Below, in pieces: positions 1-8,857 of a DNA stretch of 23,649 nucleotides. Each line of letters begins with the position of its first letter. The first letter of the stretch is position 1. The DNA is from a virus. The stretch is taken from positions 1-23,649 of IMG/VR virus record IMGVR_UViG_3300020220_000341; one strand, 5' to 3'. The translations under genes were made by a program, and so were the position numbers. The notes under the pieces were generated by a model. That model was given only the letters and a program-made list of their open reading frames with translations, was not told the DNA's origin and made no database searches.

Positions 1-1
1 C

Positions 2-3000
2 TCAATGATTGCTATATCAAATAGACCAAAATTTATTGATCCTACTGGTAAAAATCCTGGTGCAAATTTCAGTGAATTTGAAATGGCTGTTGCATCAATT
101 GTTAAAGATAAATATTCGAATGTTGATTCAACAATAAGCGCAAAACTCACAAAAGTTACTGATGGTTTATTAAGAAGATACGAAGCTAAGAAAAATACCA
201 CATATGGTGGTTTTATACCTAATTTTGCTTCACCTATAATGAAGGGTTATGCTTTTCAAGATGGTAGAATATATAATGCTTTATACCATTCAGATGCTTG
301 GGATGAAATTGAAGGTTCTACTAAAGGCGCAATAAAATATGCTATTCATAATAATAAATTATTATTACAAACTAGACAACCAATATCGGATACTTTAAAA
401 CGAGCATTTATATCAAAAGGTGTGCCTGAATCAGCTTTTTCTCCAGTTGAAGATGTAGCAGGTACTATGGCGGGTACAAATATTGCTGAAACAGAAAAGA
501 TGATAAATAATTTAGACCTCGTTGATATTGGAGGTGGTTATAAAGCTCAATTAAGAAAGGGAATTTATACAGCAATTTATAATCTAAAAAATCAATCTTA
601 TGCTCCATTTGGCGGCGTAAGCCCAAAAGAATTACAAATGTATGGAGGTATTGAAAACTTTCTTAAGCGTGAATTAAAGTTGGGAAGAGCTAAATCAGAT
701 TTTTCTCTTAATTCTTCAAAAGGTTTTATTCCTAATTTTGGTGTTGATCGAAACTATGTATTAGAAACTTTAGGAAGAATAAAGGAAGGCACAAGCGGTT
801 TTTCTAAACTAGAGATAGAAGAATTCCTTAAAAAATTTGGCGCAGAATCATCAGTTCCTGATAAGATTTTTTCTAAAAACTCAATAATATCTACTGGAGA
901 AATAATGGGAAAAAAACTTCCCAAATCAGTCATTGATTATATCAAAGGTAAATCTGTAAAAGAATTGAATGATTGGTTACAGAATCCAATTAAAAGAGCA
1001 ATGTTTGATGGAATATTTGGTTTTAATTTCAGCAATTTTATAGGCAAAAATTCTAGATTTACAGATAGTAAAGGTTTTATTCCTAATTTTAACTATAATG
1101 ATGGTGCATTGGATAAAATGACCACAGAATTAGGAAAAAGAGGAGCAATATCATCAGATCTAATACAATTCGTAATCGATTTAAAAAATGAAAGATATGC
1201 AACGGGAGAAGATAAATTTCATCGCGAAATTGTAGCCAAACACTTTGGAGAAAACTTAACTCATGAAGAGTTATTACACCCTAAATATGCAAATACTTAT
1301 TTGAAAGGCAGTTATGATAAAAATAGTGGAAAAATTATATTTTATAAATCATTTCTGCAATCAATATTGCCGGATAATCTTTTTGAAAACAAGCATCCAT
1401 ATATAAGAACAGTAAAAAATGAATTAAAATCAAGATTTGCTAATCGACAAAAAAACCGCCCAGTTATACCAAAAACATTTTCTGCTTATAGAACATTTCA
1501 CGAACAACATCCTGGACCTTTCCCTGTAAATGATTTTAATAAAGGTTTTATTCCTAATTTTGCATATAAACAAGCAGTAATGAGTTTAGAAGAAAACATG
1601 AGTGGCAATAAAGCCATATTTGATACTAAACCTTTTCCTCATATTAGAAACAGCAGTCAGCCAACATTTAGTTCCGCGATTGCCGATCATGGTGGATTAG
1701 CAAATGCGATGAGCGATTCAATGAGAGGACAGAAAGCTGCGGGGTTGATGAGTAAAGGGTTTGTGCCTAATTTCGGAAAAAAAGGAAAAAGTAGAAAAAG
1801 GAGAGGATCCTCTGCAGCTAGTTCTTCTGTGCCTCCAACAGGACCAGCATCAAATCCATCTCCTCCAACACCAGCATTTAGTAATGACGATATAGACCGA
1901 GCTATTTCTGATTTTATAAATGCAGTTCAAGCAGCAGAAGAAAATTTAAGCTTTTTTGAATCTGCGTTTGGAAGAAATAAATTGATAAAATCAGAAATGT
2001 TAAAATTAGAAAACGCTTTAAAAGCAGGTGGTCTTTCTGGCGCTGAATTGAGTAAGGCGATGACTGCTGCCAGTAATCAGATAAAGCAACAACAAGGTAA
2101 GTTTGCAAAAGGTTTATCATCTGCTAGCACAGCTATATCTATTGCTGGACCAATGATTGCTGGATTTGTAGAACAAGCCGTTTTTGGTAATAAAAAACGT
2201 ACAGAAATGACATCTGGTGAACGTCAAGGTCAAGCCCTTATAAGCACTGGATTGAGTGCTGTAACAACTGGCGCGGGTATTGGTGCAGCTTTTGGTCCTC
2301 AAGGAGCATTGATAGGTGGTGCTATTGGAGGTTTGGTTGGTTTAGTTAGCGCAATAGATGCAGCTAGTTTATCGTTATCTGAATTAGCGGAAATTGATCA
2401 AGAATTTTTAAAAAAACAACAAGCTAATTCTCAAGCTGCTTCTGGTTATGTTGATAGTCAGAAAAAATTAAATGATTTAATAGCTAGTGGAGCTTCAAGT
2501 AAAGATATTGAAGATGCAACTAGAAATTTAGCACTTAGTTTTAATGAAATTAAAGATGTTAATCTAGCTCAAATTTTTGCTAGCACTGGCGGTAATGTAA
2601 ATAAACTACAAGATGAACTGAAGAAATATAATGATCAATTGAGTAGAACAGCAGCCGGTAAATCTGCTTTGAGTAATTTACAACAAGGCGGTGGATTTTT
2701 TGCTACAACTTTTGCGGGTGGAAAAACAACTGCTGAATTAGGTGTTAAAGAACCTTCAGAGGTGGCTGCTGAGTTATTCAAATCATCTTCGCTATTTAAA
2801 GATCCGCAAGTGATTGAACTTATGAAAGCTGGCACTAATGAAGATTTAATTGCAAGTGTAAAAAGATTCAAAAGTAGCAGAGTAAAACTCAATGTTCCAG
2901 GTCTCAGAGAGAATGCCGCTCAAATAGCTATTGCTCAACAAAATTTTGCTAAAAAATTTACTGATGAATTATTTCCAGATCTAAAAGAGAATGATTTTGC

Positions 3001-6000
3001 AAGATATCAGCAAGAAGTTCAAAGAGCAGTAGATTTACTATTCGGTAAAAGTGGAGAAGCAATCGGAAGAGGTCTTGAAAAAATGGGTAAATTAGAGGCT
3101 TCTAACAATGCTATTCAAAAAGTTAGAAACGCCGCTTTACAAGGATTTGCTGAAATTTTTGGAAAAATAGAAAATTCTATCAAAACTTTATCATTGCAAG
3201 CGGCAATAGCTTTAGAAAAAGATTCACAAATTAACAGGGTAAATTCGGCAATAAATGAATTTACTACTAATTTTTCTGAATCGATTGAAAGTTTTGTAAT
3301 GAATTCTTTACCAGAAGGTCCAAAAAAATTAGGCTTTACTCAATTTGCCGCACAAAGAAAATATGATGATGCTATTGCAAAACAGCAAATTTCTGCTGAA
3401 AATTTCAGATTGAGTCAACAAAAAGAACGAAATGATTTTCAAAAAACAAGAGAAGAAAATATAACAAAATTATTTAAAGAAGTAAGCTTGCAATCCGAAC
3501 AGTCTGCTAAATTTTATCAATCAGATATATATGATAAAGTAAAATCGGGAGATTTGTCAGGTTTATCAAGTGACGAAGTAAGTAGAGCTTTGACGGGAAA
3601 ATTAATTGAACGAACTAAAACATCAGGATTAACAGCTGAAAGTCAAGCAGTAAGTTTAAGAAGAGGTTTAAAAGAAAAAAATATTGATCTTTCAAACTTT
3701 GATTTTTCAGATAAAGATAAAGTTGGTAGCTTAATCGAAACTGTAGGCGCAGTTCAAAATGAAATAGCTGCTACAGGTGGAGCAGGGAGCGATCAAACTT
3801 ATTTAAAAAGAATAGTCGCTAAATTTCAAAATTCTTTAAGTGATCTTTACAACACTCAAGAATTTTTTACAAATAAAGCTAAGAAACAAGAATATGATGC
3901 AGCTATTGAGTTGGCTAGATTAGAAGGAGATCAGTTCAATCAGAGAATGATTAATGCTGAAAAATTATTTCAAGTAAATCAAATTTTAGAAAAAGCTCAA
4001 TTAGAAGCAACAAAAACTTTATCAGTAGAAAGAGCTAAAGTAGATAATGCAAATTTCATGCGCATGGAAAGCATGAAAAACATGTCCGCAAGTATAGCTA
4101 ATAATTTAGATGTAAGTAAGGCCGAAGGAACAAGAGACATAAATCGCCTTAAAAGAACTTTACAAGATCCTGCTAAAGTTGCTGGTCTCGGTGTATCAGA
4201 AAGATCCGAAAGACAGTTTAAAATACAAGAACAAATATTGAAAAAAGAAAGAGCTATGGAAGATGCAAACATAAATGCTGAAATTCAACAAAGAATGTTG
4301 GAATTAGCCGCTGAACGTGAAAATACAACAGCTTTATATAATTTATCAGAAGTCATTGAAAGATTTGCGGCAAAAACTTTGTTAGATGATTTAGGTGGAG
4401 AAGAGGTTTTTAAAGAAATGCAAAATAATCCTTATATAGGAAAAAGCAAGGACGAATTAGACGTTATGATTACGAGCGGATCTTATATGCAGCAAGAAGT
4501 AAATCCTGGTGTTAACGTTTTAGAGCAAATACGAAAAGCTCAATCTTATTCTCCAGAACAATTAACTAAATTCGAAGCGTATAAAAGAACTCAAGCATCT
4601 ATTGCTGCTTATAGATCAGGCAACACTTCAACAGCTACAGTAGACGCTTTTGCTGATAGAATGTCTAAGGCAAATTTTAATAAGATGGACAGAGATAAAC
4701 AAATGGCATTCTTAACAGAAGAGCGACAGAAAGCTGATGAAGCAGGAGCAATAGCATTATCAAATACTATTAGTCGTTTTCAAGAACAGATTAAATTAAG
4801 AAAAGAAGCTCTAGATATTAGCAGAGCCGATGTAAATGAACAAGTAGAATTCGATAAAAAAATTATTAGAACCAATAATTCTTTTGCAGGAAGATTTAAA
4901 ACTAGTTTTCGTAACCTTAAATACGAAGGAGAAGAAATTTTATTAAAACTAGGTGGAGATCTGCCAAGAATGTTTGCTGATGGTCTTGTAAATGGCATAA
5001 AAGCAGCAATAAGAGAAAGCGATAATTTAGGTGAAGCTTTAATGGGTATAGCTGGTAACTTTTTAGATGCTATAAGTACCGCTATGATGCAATCGGCGGT
5101 TTATTCAATGTTGGGATCGATGGGATTCAATATGGCTGGTGCCGCTGGATCAGTGCCAGTTAAAACTCAAAAAGGTGGAGTGATTCGCGCTCAATCTGGT
5201 ATGTATATTTCTGGAACAGGTTCTGGAGATAAATATCCAGCATTACTTGAGAACGGCGAATATGTATTGAATAGAAAAGCAGTAATGGCTATGGGTGGCC
5301 CAAGCGAATTAGATAAATTGAATTTTTCAATGGCTCCTCGTTTTGCTTCTGGAGGTTCTTTTGCAACAGAGTTGACTGATTTAAAATCTATGGAAGAAGG
5401 TATGACAACTTTTGGTTTAGAAAATAGTAAGTTATACAATGAATTAAGAGATGAACAAAGAGCTAAACAAGCAGAAAAAAGACGCAAAGCCGCTGAAAGA
5501 AGAAAAATGATTGCTGGTATTGTGGGGTCAATAGTTGGAATGGCGGCTTCATTTGGGCTAATGAAAGCTGCTGGTAAATTTAATACTGATACTGGTATGG
5601 GCGGAAGTGCCGCGCCAAAAGGCCCTGGAGTTGATAAACCTGATTATTTAGGATATGGAGTTGGATCTTCTAGAAATACATCTCTAGCTATAGGAACAGG
5701 AGGTCAAACAGGAGGATTATTTACTGGTAAAAGTTTTCAAAAAAGCAGTAACTCATCATCGTATGGTTCTCGTTTATCAGACATAATTCCAGCTTATGCA
5801 GAAGGTGGATTATATAGCTCACCAATTATTAAAAAATATGGTGTTGGTATGCAAAATGGAGGAATGTACGGTGGTTCTTCTAACAATTCTAATACAGTAA
5901 ATAATAACAATGCAACTAATTCATTCAATTTTAATACAACAGTAAATAGAGACGGTACTATACAAATGGGAGCAGATTCAACAAGTTATAAACAACAAGA

Positions 6001-6112
6001 TGTAGAATTATCTAATAATTTGAATTCTAAAGTATATGAAACAGTATTAGATGTGATAAAACAACAACAAAGATTTGGCGGCGTATTAGCTGGAACTCGT
6101 AGACCTGTTTAA
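2..6112 (+). CDS. Tail tape measure protein (5'-partial, at least 2036 aa)
   Basis: This protein sets tail length and occupies the tube lumen before DNA ejection. The frame is open to the left edge: the first ATG at 5 is preceded by an in-frame Ser codon, so the true start probably lies upstream. Counting from that ATG, residues 1-600 hold five GFIPNF-type motifs. A basic and Ser/Pro-rich linker follows at about 597-630. A glycine-zipper hydrophobic stretch lies at about 708-785, then a long charged, helix-rich, coiled-coil-like body to about 1650. Residues 1657-1708 match the usual tape-measure pattern (FADGLVNGIKAAI, then an amphipathic helix). A Gly-rich segment with ALLENGEYVLNRKAV at about 1746-1760 and an end in IKQQQRFGGVLAG are both classic for the family. 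A second hydrophobic helix is at 1835-1857. Lambda gpH has 853 residues, so this one is very long. The stop overlaps the next ATG by one base. The family call is firm; the role of the N-terminal 600 residues is unknown. Confidence 0.93.
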   Translation, partial: SMIAISNRPKFIDPTGKNPGANFSEFEMAVASIVKDKYSNVDSTISAKLTKVTDGLLRRYEAKKNTTYGGFIPNFASPIMKGYAFQDGRIYNALYHSDAWDEIEGSTKGAIKYAIHNNKLLLQTRQPISDTLKRAFISKGVPESAFSPVEDVAGTMAGTNIAETEKMINNLDLVDIGGGYKAQLRKGIYTAIYNLKNQSYAPFGGVSPKELQMYGGIENFLKRELKLGRAKSDFSLNSSKGFIPNFGVDRNYVLETLGRIKEGTSGFSKLEIEEFLKKFGAESSVPDKIFSKNSIISTGEIMGKKLPKSVIDYIKGKSVKELNDWLQNPIKRAMFDGIFGFNFSNFIGKNSRFTDSKGFIPNFNYNDGALDKMTTELGKRGAISSDLIQFVIDLKNERYATGEDKFHREIVAKHFGENLTHEELLHPKYANTYLKGSYDKNSGKIIFYKSFLQSILPDNLFENKHPYIRTVKNELKSRFANRQKNRPVIPKTFSAYRTFHEQHPGPFPVNDFNKGFIPNFAYKQAVMSLEENMSGNKAIFDTKPFPHIRNSSQPTFSSAIADHGGLANAMSDSMRGQKAAGLMSKGFVPNFGKKGKSRKRRGSSAASSSVPPTGPASNPSPPTPAFSNDDIDRAISDFINAVQAAEENLSFFESAFGRNKLIKSEMLKLENALKAGGLSGAELSKAMTAASNQIKQQQGKFAKGLSSASTAISIAGPMIAGFVEQAVFGNKKRTEMTSGERQGQALISTGLSAVTTGAGIGAAFGPQGALIGGAIGGLVGLVSAIDAASLSLSELAEIDQEFLKKQQANSQAASGYVDSQKKLNDLIASGASSKDIEDATRNLALSFNEIKDVNLAQIFASTGGNVNKLQDELKKYNDQLSRTAAGKSALSNLQQGGGFFATTFAGGKTTAELGVKEPSEVAAELFKSSSLFKDPQVIELMKAGTNEDLIASVKRFKSSRVKLNVPGLRENAAQIAIAQQNFAKKFTDELFPDLKENDFARYQQEVQRAVDLLFGKSGEAIGRGLEKMGKLEASNNAIQKVRNAALQGFAEIFGKIENSIKTLSLQAAIALEKDSQINRVNSAINEFTTNFSESIESFVMNSLPEGPKKLGFTQFAAQRKYDDAIAKQQISAENFRLSQQKERNDFQKTREENITKLFKEVSLQSEQSAKFYQSDIYDKVKSGDLSGLSSDEVSRALTGKLIERTKTSGLTAESQAVSLRRGLKEKNIDLSNFDFSDKDKVGSLIETVGAVQNEIAATGGAGSDQTYLKRIVAKFQNSLSDLYNTQEFFTNKAKKQEYDAAIELARLEGDQFNQRMINAEKLFQVNQILEKAQLEATKTLSVERAKVDNANFMRMESMKNMSASIANNLDVSKAEGTRDINRLKRTLQDPAKVAGLGVSERSERQFKIQEQILKKERAMEDANINAEIQQRMLELAAERENTTALYNLSEVIERFAAKTLLDDLGGEEVFKEMQNNPYIGKSKDELDVMITSGSYMQQEVNPGVNVLEQIRKAQSYSPEQLTKFEAYKRTQASIAAYRSGNTSTATVDAFADRMSKANFNKMDRDKQMAFLTEERQKADEAGAIALSNTISRFQEQIKLRKEALDISRADVNEQVEFDKKIIRTNNSFAGRFKTSFRNLKYEGEEILLKLGGDLPRMFADGLVNGIKAAIRESDNLGEALMGIAGNFLDAISTAMMQSAVYSMLGSMGFNMAGAAGSVPVKTQKGGVIRAQSGMYISGTGSGDKYPALLENGEYVLNRKAVMAMGGPSELDKLNFSMAPRFASGGSFATELTDLKSMEEGMTTFGLENSKLYNELRDEQRAKQAEKRRKAAERRKMIAGIVGSIVGMAASFGLMKAAGKFNTDTGMGGSAAPKGPGVDKPDYLGYGVGSSRNTSLAIGTGGQTGGLFTGKSFQKSSNSSSYGSRLSDIIPAYAEGGLYSSPIIKKYGVGMQNGGMYGGSSNNSNTVNNNNATNSFNFNTTVNRDGTIQMGADSTSYKQQDVELSNNLNSKVYETVLDVIKQQQRFGGVLAGTRRPV
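206..1774 (+). repeat. Five dispersed GFIPNF motif repeats in the tape measure gene
   Basis: Five copies of a heptad-like motif occur in one frame: GGFIPNF at 206-226, KGFIPNF at 719-739, 1070-1090 and 1541-1561, and KGFVPNF at 1754-1774. Spacings are 171, 117, 157 and 71 codons, so this is not a tandem repeat. Codon use differs between copies (ATA/ATT/GTG for Ile/Val, TTT/TTC for the last Phe), so the peptide rather than the DNA seems to be conserved. The stretches between motifs do not resemble each other. Similar motifs are familiar to me from other aquatic phage tape measure proteins, but I know of no established function. They may be domain-boundary tags, protease sites or docking peptides. 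Confidence 0.85.
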
Positions 6113-7062
6113 TGAAAAATTCAACACTAAATTACGAAAATAGATTTTACTTAAATAGTAATGCTATTTCTGGTATATTATCTATACAAGGTAATTATTC
6201 GATAAATTATGGTCCTATTAATACGATAGGTGTTGGTTATAATAAACAAGTAATGGCAGAAGTTCCAAGTGCTTCTTTTAGCATAAATAAATATTTATTA
6301 TACAACGAACCTTTTTTAAGATTCACTGGTGAAAGACCAGATAAACAAGCTCAAAGGTTCGCTGGAAGTATTGATTATTTTGGTAAATCTTTTGGATTTA
6401 AAACTGGTTGTGTTAATAGTATAAGTTTAGATTGTTCTGTAGGCGAAGTTCCTCAAACTTCTATTGATATACAAGTTTTTGGTGATATAGGTAAAACTAT
6501 CTCAGCTTCAGGTAATATAGGCGCTCCTTATATAAGTGTGCCGCAAGTAAAAGATATTATTTTAACATGTAGCGGCTCACCTACTAATAGAATAACTCAA
6601 TTTAATTATAATATAAATTGTCCTAAAAAACCAATTTATTTATTGCAACCATCTGGATTTGCTTCTAGTGGGCCATCTGGACCTTCTGGTCCTATACCCA
6701 ATTTTGCATATGTTCCTTATGAAATATTATTAGAATTACCTATTGAAATAGATGCTTCTTTTAATTTAGAAGTAGATGATTATGAAGCTAAAAAATTATA
6801 TGATCAATTGAATAATGATAATGATGCTAGTTTTTCTATATCTATAAATGGAACAGTTTTTGAAGATGATTTCTTATCTGTAGGTAATTCACCTTTAATT
6901 GTAAACGACAATGAAGTGCTATTTGTTATCAGAAAAAGTGTTGGAATAAATATGTTCAATCAATCATTTAATGATTTTAAACTTGTATCTCAAGAATTTA
7001 ATTCAAGTGCTGACGACGTTTTAAGTGTAAAACTTAGTTATAAAGGTTATTTAAACAATTAA
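6112..7062 (+). CDS. Putative tail-tube-like distal tail protein (316 aa)
   Basis: The product is a beta-rich structural protein directly after the tape measure gene, where siphophages encode distal tail or tip components. No catalytic motif, signal peptide or membrane segment is visible. Its pattern parallels the 269-residue product at 8857-9666. Both start Y-E-N, both have a SI-x(n)-G segment followed by a P-x-x-SxxxxxxL block, and both have a C-xxx-SIS stretch (CVNSISLDCS here, CYLKSISFQAS there) leading into a beta hairpin that ends near a Gly-rich turn. A short GPSGPSGP stretch followed by IPNFAY (residues about 187-200) echoes the tape measure motif. The start ATG overlaps the tape measure stop (TAATG), implying coupling. 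The tail-tube-like fold is inferred from pattern and position only; it could be another tip ring protein. Confidence 0.6.
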   Translation: MKNSTLNYENRFYLNSNAISGILSIQGNYSINYGPINTIGVGYNKQVMAEVPSASFSINKYLLYNEPFLRFTGERPDKQAQRFAGSIDYFGKSFGFKTGCVNSISLDCSVGEVPQTSIDIQVFGDIGKTISASGNIGAPYISVPQVKDIILTCSGSPTNRITQFNYNINCPKKPIYLLQPSGFASSGPSGPSGPIPNFAYVPYEILLELPIEIDASFNLEVDDYEAKKLYDQLNNDNDASFSISINGTVFEDDFLSVGNSPLIVNDNEVLFVIRKSVGINMFNQSFNDFKLVSQEFNSSADDVLSVKLSYKGYLNN

Positions 7063-7063
7063 T

Positions 7064-8857
7064 ATGGGAGTATCTCTTTCATCTTTAACAGAAAAACCAA
7101 ACACAAGTGTTGAGTCGAGTGATATTTTCCTAATATCAAATTCAACCTCCACACAAAATAATAAAATAACCAGAGATGAATTGTCTCAATCTTTTACAGG
7201 CTTTACGGCTCAAACTAACGATGGTTTTACGATTTTTGAATCTGCTGGAGCTATCGGTCTCTCAGTAAGTGGATCAAATGGTTTTGTGGGAATAAACGAT
7301 AGAACTCCAGGAGTTTCATTAGATGTTGTTGATGTTCCAGGCGCAACTTTAGGTTTAGGTCAAATAAGAATTAGTGGCGCTGCTGCTAGAAAAATTGGAA
7401 TATCTATTACAGATCCCAGTGTTTATTATCAATTTTCTAAAAAACCAAACGATACAAAATTATATTTAGAATCTTCAATAAATGCTGGCGCTAGTTTTAC
7501 TAATTTAATGGCGATTGATCAAAGCGGTAATTTTGCAATTCATGGTACTACTGGAGCTTTAACTAATAAATTTTTAGTTAGTGGTGAATTTATTGAATTT
7601 CAAAATTCAGGAAACGCTTTGGTTTTTGATCCATACAATACAGAAATAAAAACAAGCGCAAACGATGAAACTTTATTTTTAAATTTTAATAACATAGGCG
7701 ATCTTAATTTAGGTAAAAATGCAATATATATAGATAATGATTCAGTTGCTCCTAAAATAGGTATAGGTCATATTATTCCTGCTTATACAATGCATGTAAG
7801 CGGTACTGTTGCTCAAGTTAGTAGATTTCAAACAAATAAACCAAATACATTTTTAAGTTTAAGAAATGCTACAAATATAAATTACTTTGGTCTTTCTGTA
7901 AATAAAACATTTATTGGTCCACATCCCGTTTTATCGACTAACAATGCAATCATAGATGCTGTAGGAAATTTTGGTTTAGGTACTACTGGTCCTCAATTTC
8001 AATTAGATGTTGTTACTGATGGAATCTCTGAAAATACTGTAGCATCATTTCAAAGCACAAATATACAAGGAACTACTCAAATAGTTATTGCAGCAAATAA
8101 AGATGCATCTTTAGATCCGACGCCTACTAGAAATAGTTTACTTACTTTTTCGCGTTATGATGCCGCTATAAACACTCCAAAATGGTCAATCGGTAATTTA
8201 TATAATGATGGCGCATTAGGAATAAATGATAATGATTGTTTTGTTTTTGTGAAAAATGGTTATTTTGGAGCAAGTCCAGATGTTGTTGCTAAATTGACTA
8301 GCGCTGGAAATTTAGATATCGATGGCAGTTATACTACAAATGGAGGTTATTCCAAGGGTAAATTTATTCAAACATATCAAACAAGAGTAACTGGTACTGA
8401 TATTTATTTTAGTCCGATTGTTCCTGATTCTGATTCTATTCCAAGCGGAAATAATTCTGATCATGCTCCATTTACTATTACTCCATACGATGGATCTATT
8501 GAAAGAATTGCTTTATTTACATCTGATCAAAATGCATTATCAGCCGATTATCGATTTGAAATATCAGTAATCACTCCGACATACAACCCAGCAGTTCCAA
8601 CAAAATTCGTAACTGGATTTTTCGTTAGTCCTCCATCTGATCCAGTATCTTATCCTGTAAGTGGAATAATCGGTGCGACATATTTTAATACTATAAATCC
8701 AAATATTATACAAATAAAAAACAAATCTAATATAAGCGGATCAACAGCATTTTCTTCAGGTCGATTAATTCAATATAGATTGTGTGAAGGAAATGGCACA
8801 AAACCAGATTCTGTTGATTTTACAATTATATCTACGATTGCATATACTATAAATTGA
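7064..8857 (+). CDS. Putative tail fibre protein (597 aa)
   Basis: The N-terminal part (SLSSLTEKPNTSVESSDIFL) resembles the attachment region of many phage fibres. The shaft then carries recurring beta-structure signatures of the G-I-G-x-x-x-P-x-x-x-L-x-V type: GFVGINDRTPGVSLDVV at about 72-88, KIGIGHIIPAYTMHVSG at about 231-247 and NFGLGTTGPQFQLDVV at about 302-317. A looser copy ends in GNLDIDGSYTTNGGYSKG near 415. These signatures are common in fibres of aquatic phages, often with an S74 intramolecular chaperone at the C-terminus. I see no chaperone motif here; instead the last 170 or so residues look like a compact beta domain. It starts one base after the previous stop and overlaps the next start by one base (TGATG). 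A receptor-binding role is likely but unproven. Confidence 0.65.
   Translation: MGVSLSSLTEKPNTSVESSDIFLISNSTSTQNNKITRDELSQSFTGFTAQTNDGFTIFESAGAIGLSVSGSNGFVGINDRTPGVSLDVVDVPGATLGLGQIRISGAAARKIGISITDPSVYYQFSKKPNDTKLYLESSINAGASFTNLMAIDQSGNFAIHGTTGALTNKFLVSGEFIEFQNSGNALVFDPYNTEIKTSANDETLFLNFNNIGDLNLGKNAIYIDNDSVAPKIGIGHIIPAYTMHVSGTVAQVSRFQTNKPNTFLSLRNATNINYFGLSVNKTFIGPHPVLSTNNAIIDAVGNFGLGTTGPQFQLDVVTDGISENTVASFQSTNIQGTTQIVIAANKDASLDPTPTRNSLLTFSRYDAAINTPKWSIGNLYNDGALGINDNDCFVFVKNGYFGASPDVVAKLTSAGNLDIDGSYTTNGGYSKGKFIQTYQTRVTGTDIYFSPIVPDSDSIPSGNNSDHAPFTITPYDGSIERIALFTSDQNALSADYRFEISVITPTYNPAVPTKFVTGFFVSPPSDPVSYPVSGIIGATYFNTINPNIIQIKNKSNISGSTAFSSGRLIQYRLCEGNGTKPDSVDFTIISTIAYTIN

Noticed and set aside
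1914-5487. Several minus-strand open frames of 61-98 codons inside the tape measure gene
   Set aside because: They have AT-rich, unstructured translations, lie antisense to a clear coding region and have no ribosome binding site or family resemblance.
8854-8856. TTG as start of the 269-residue protein
   Set aside because: The ATG at 8857 overlaps the upstream stop in the usual way and differs by a single codon.
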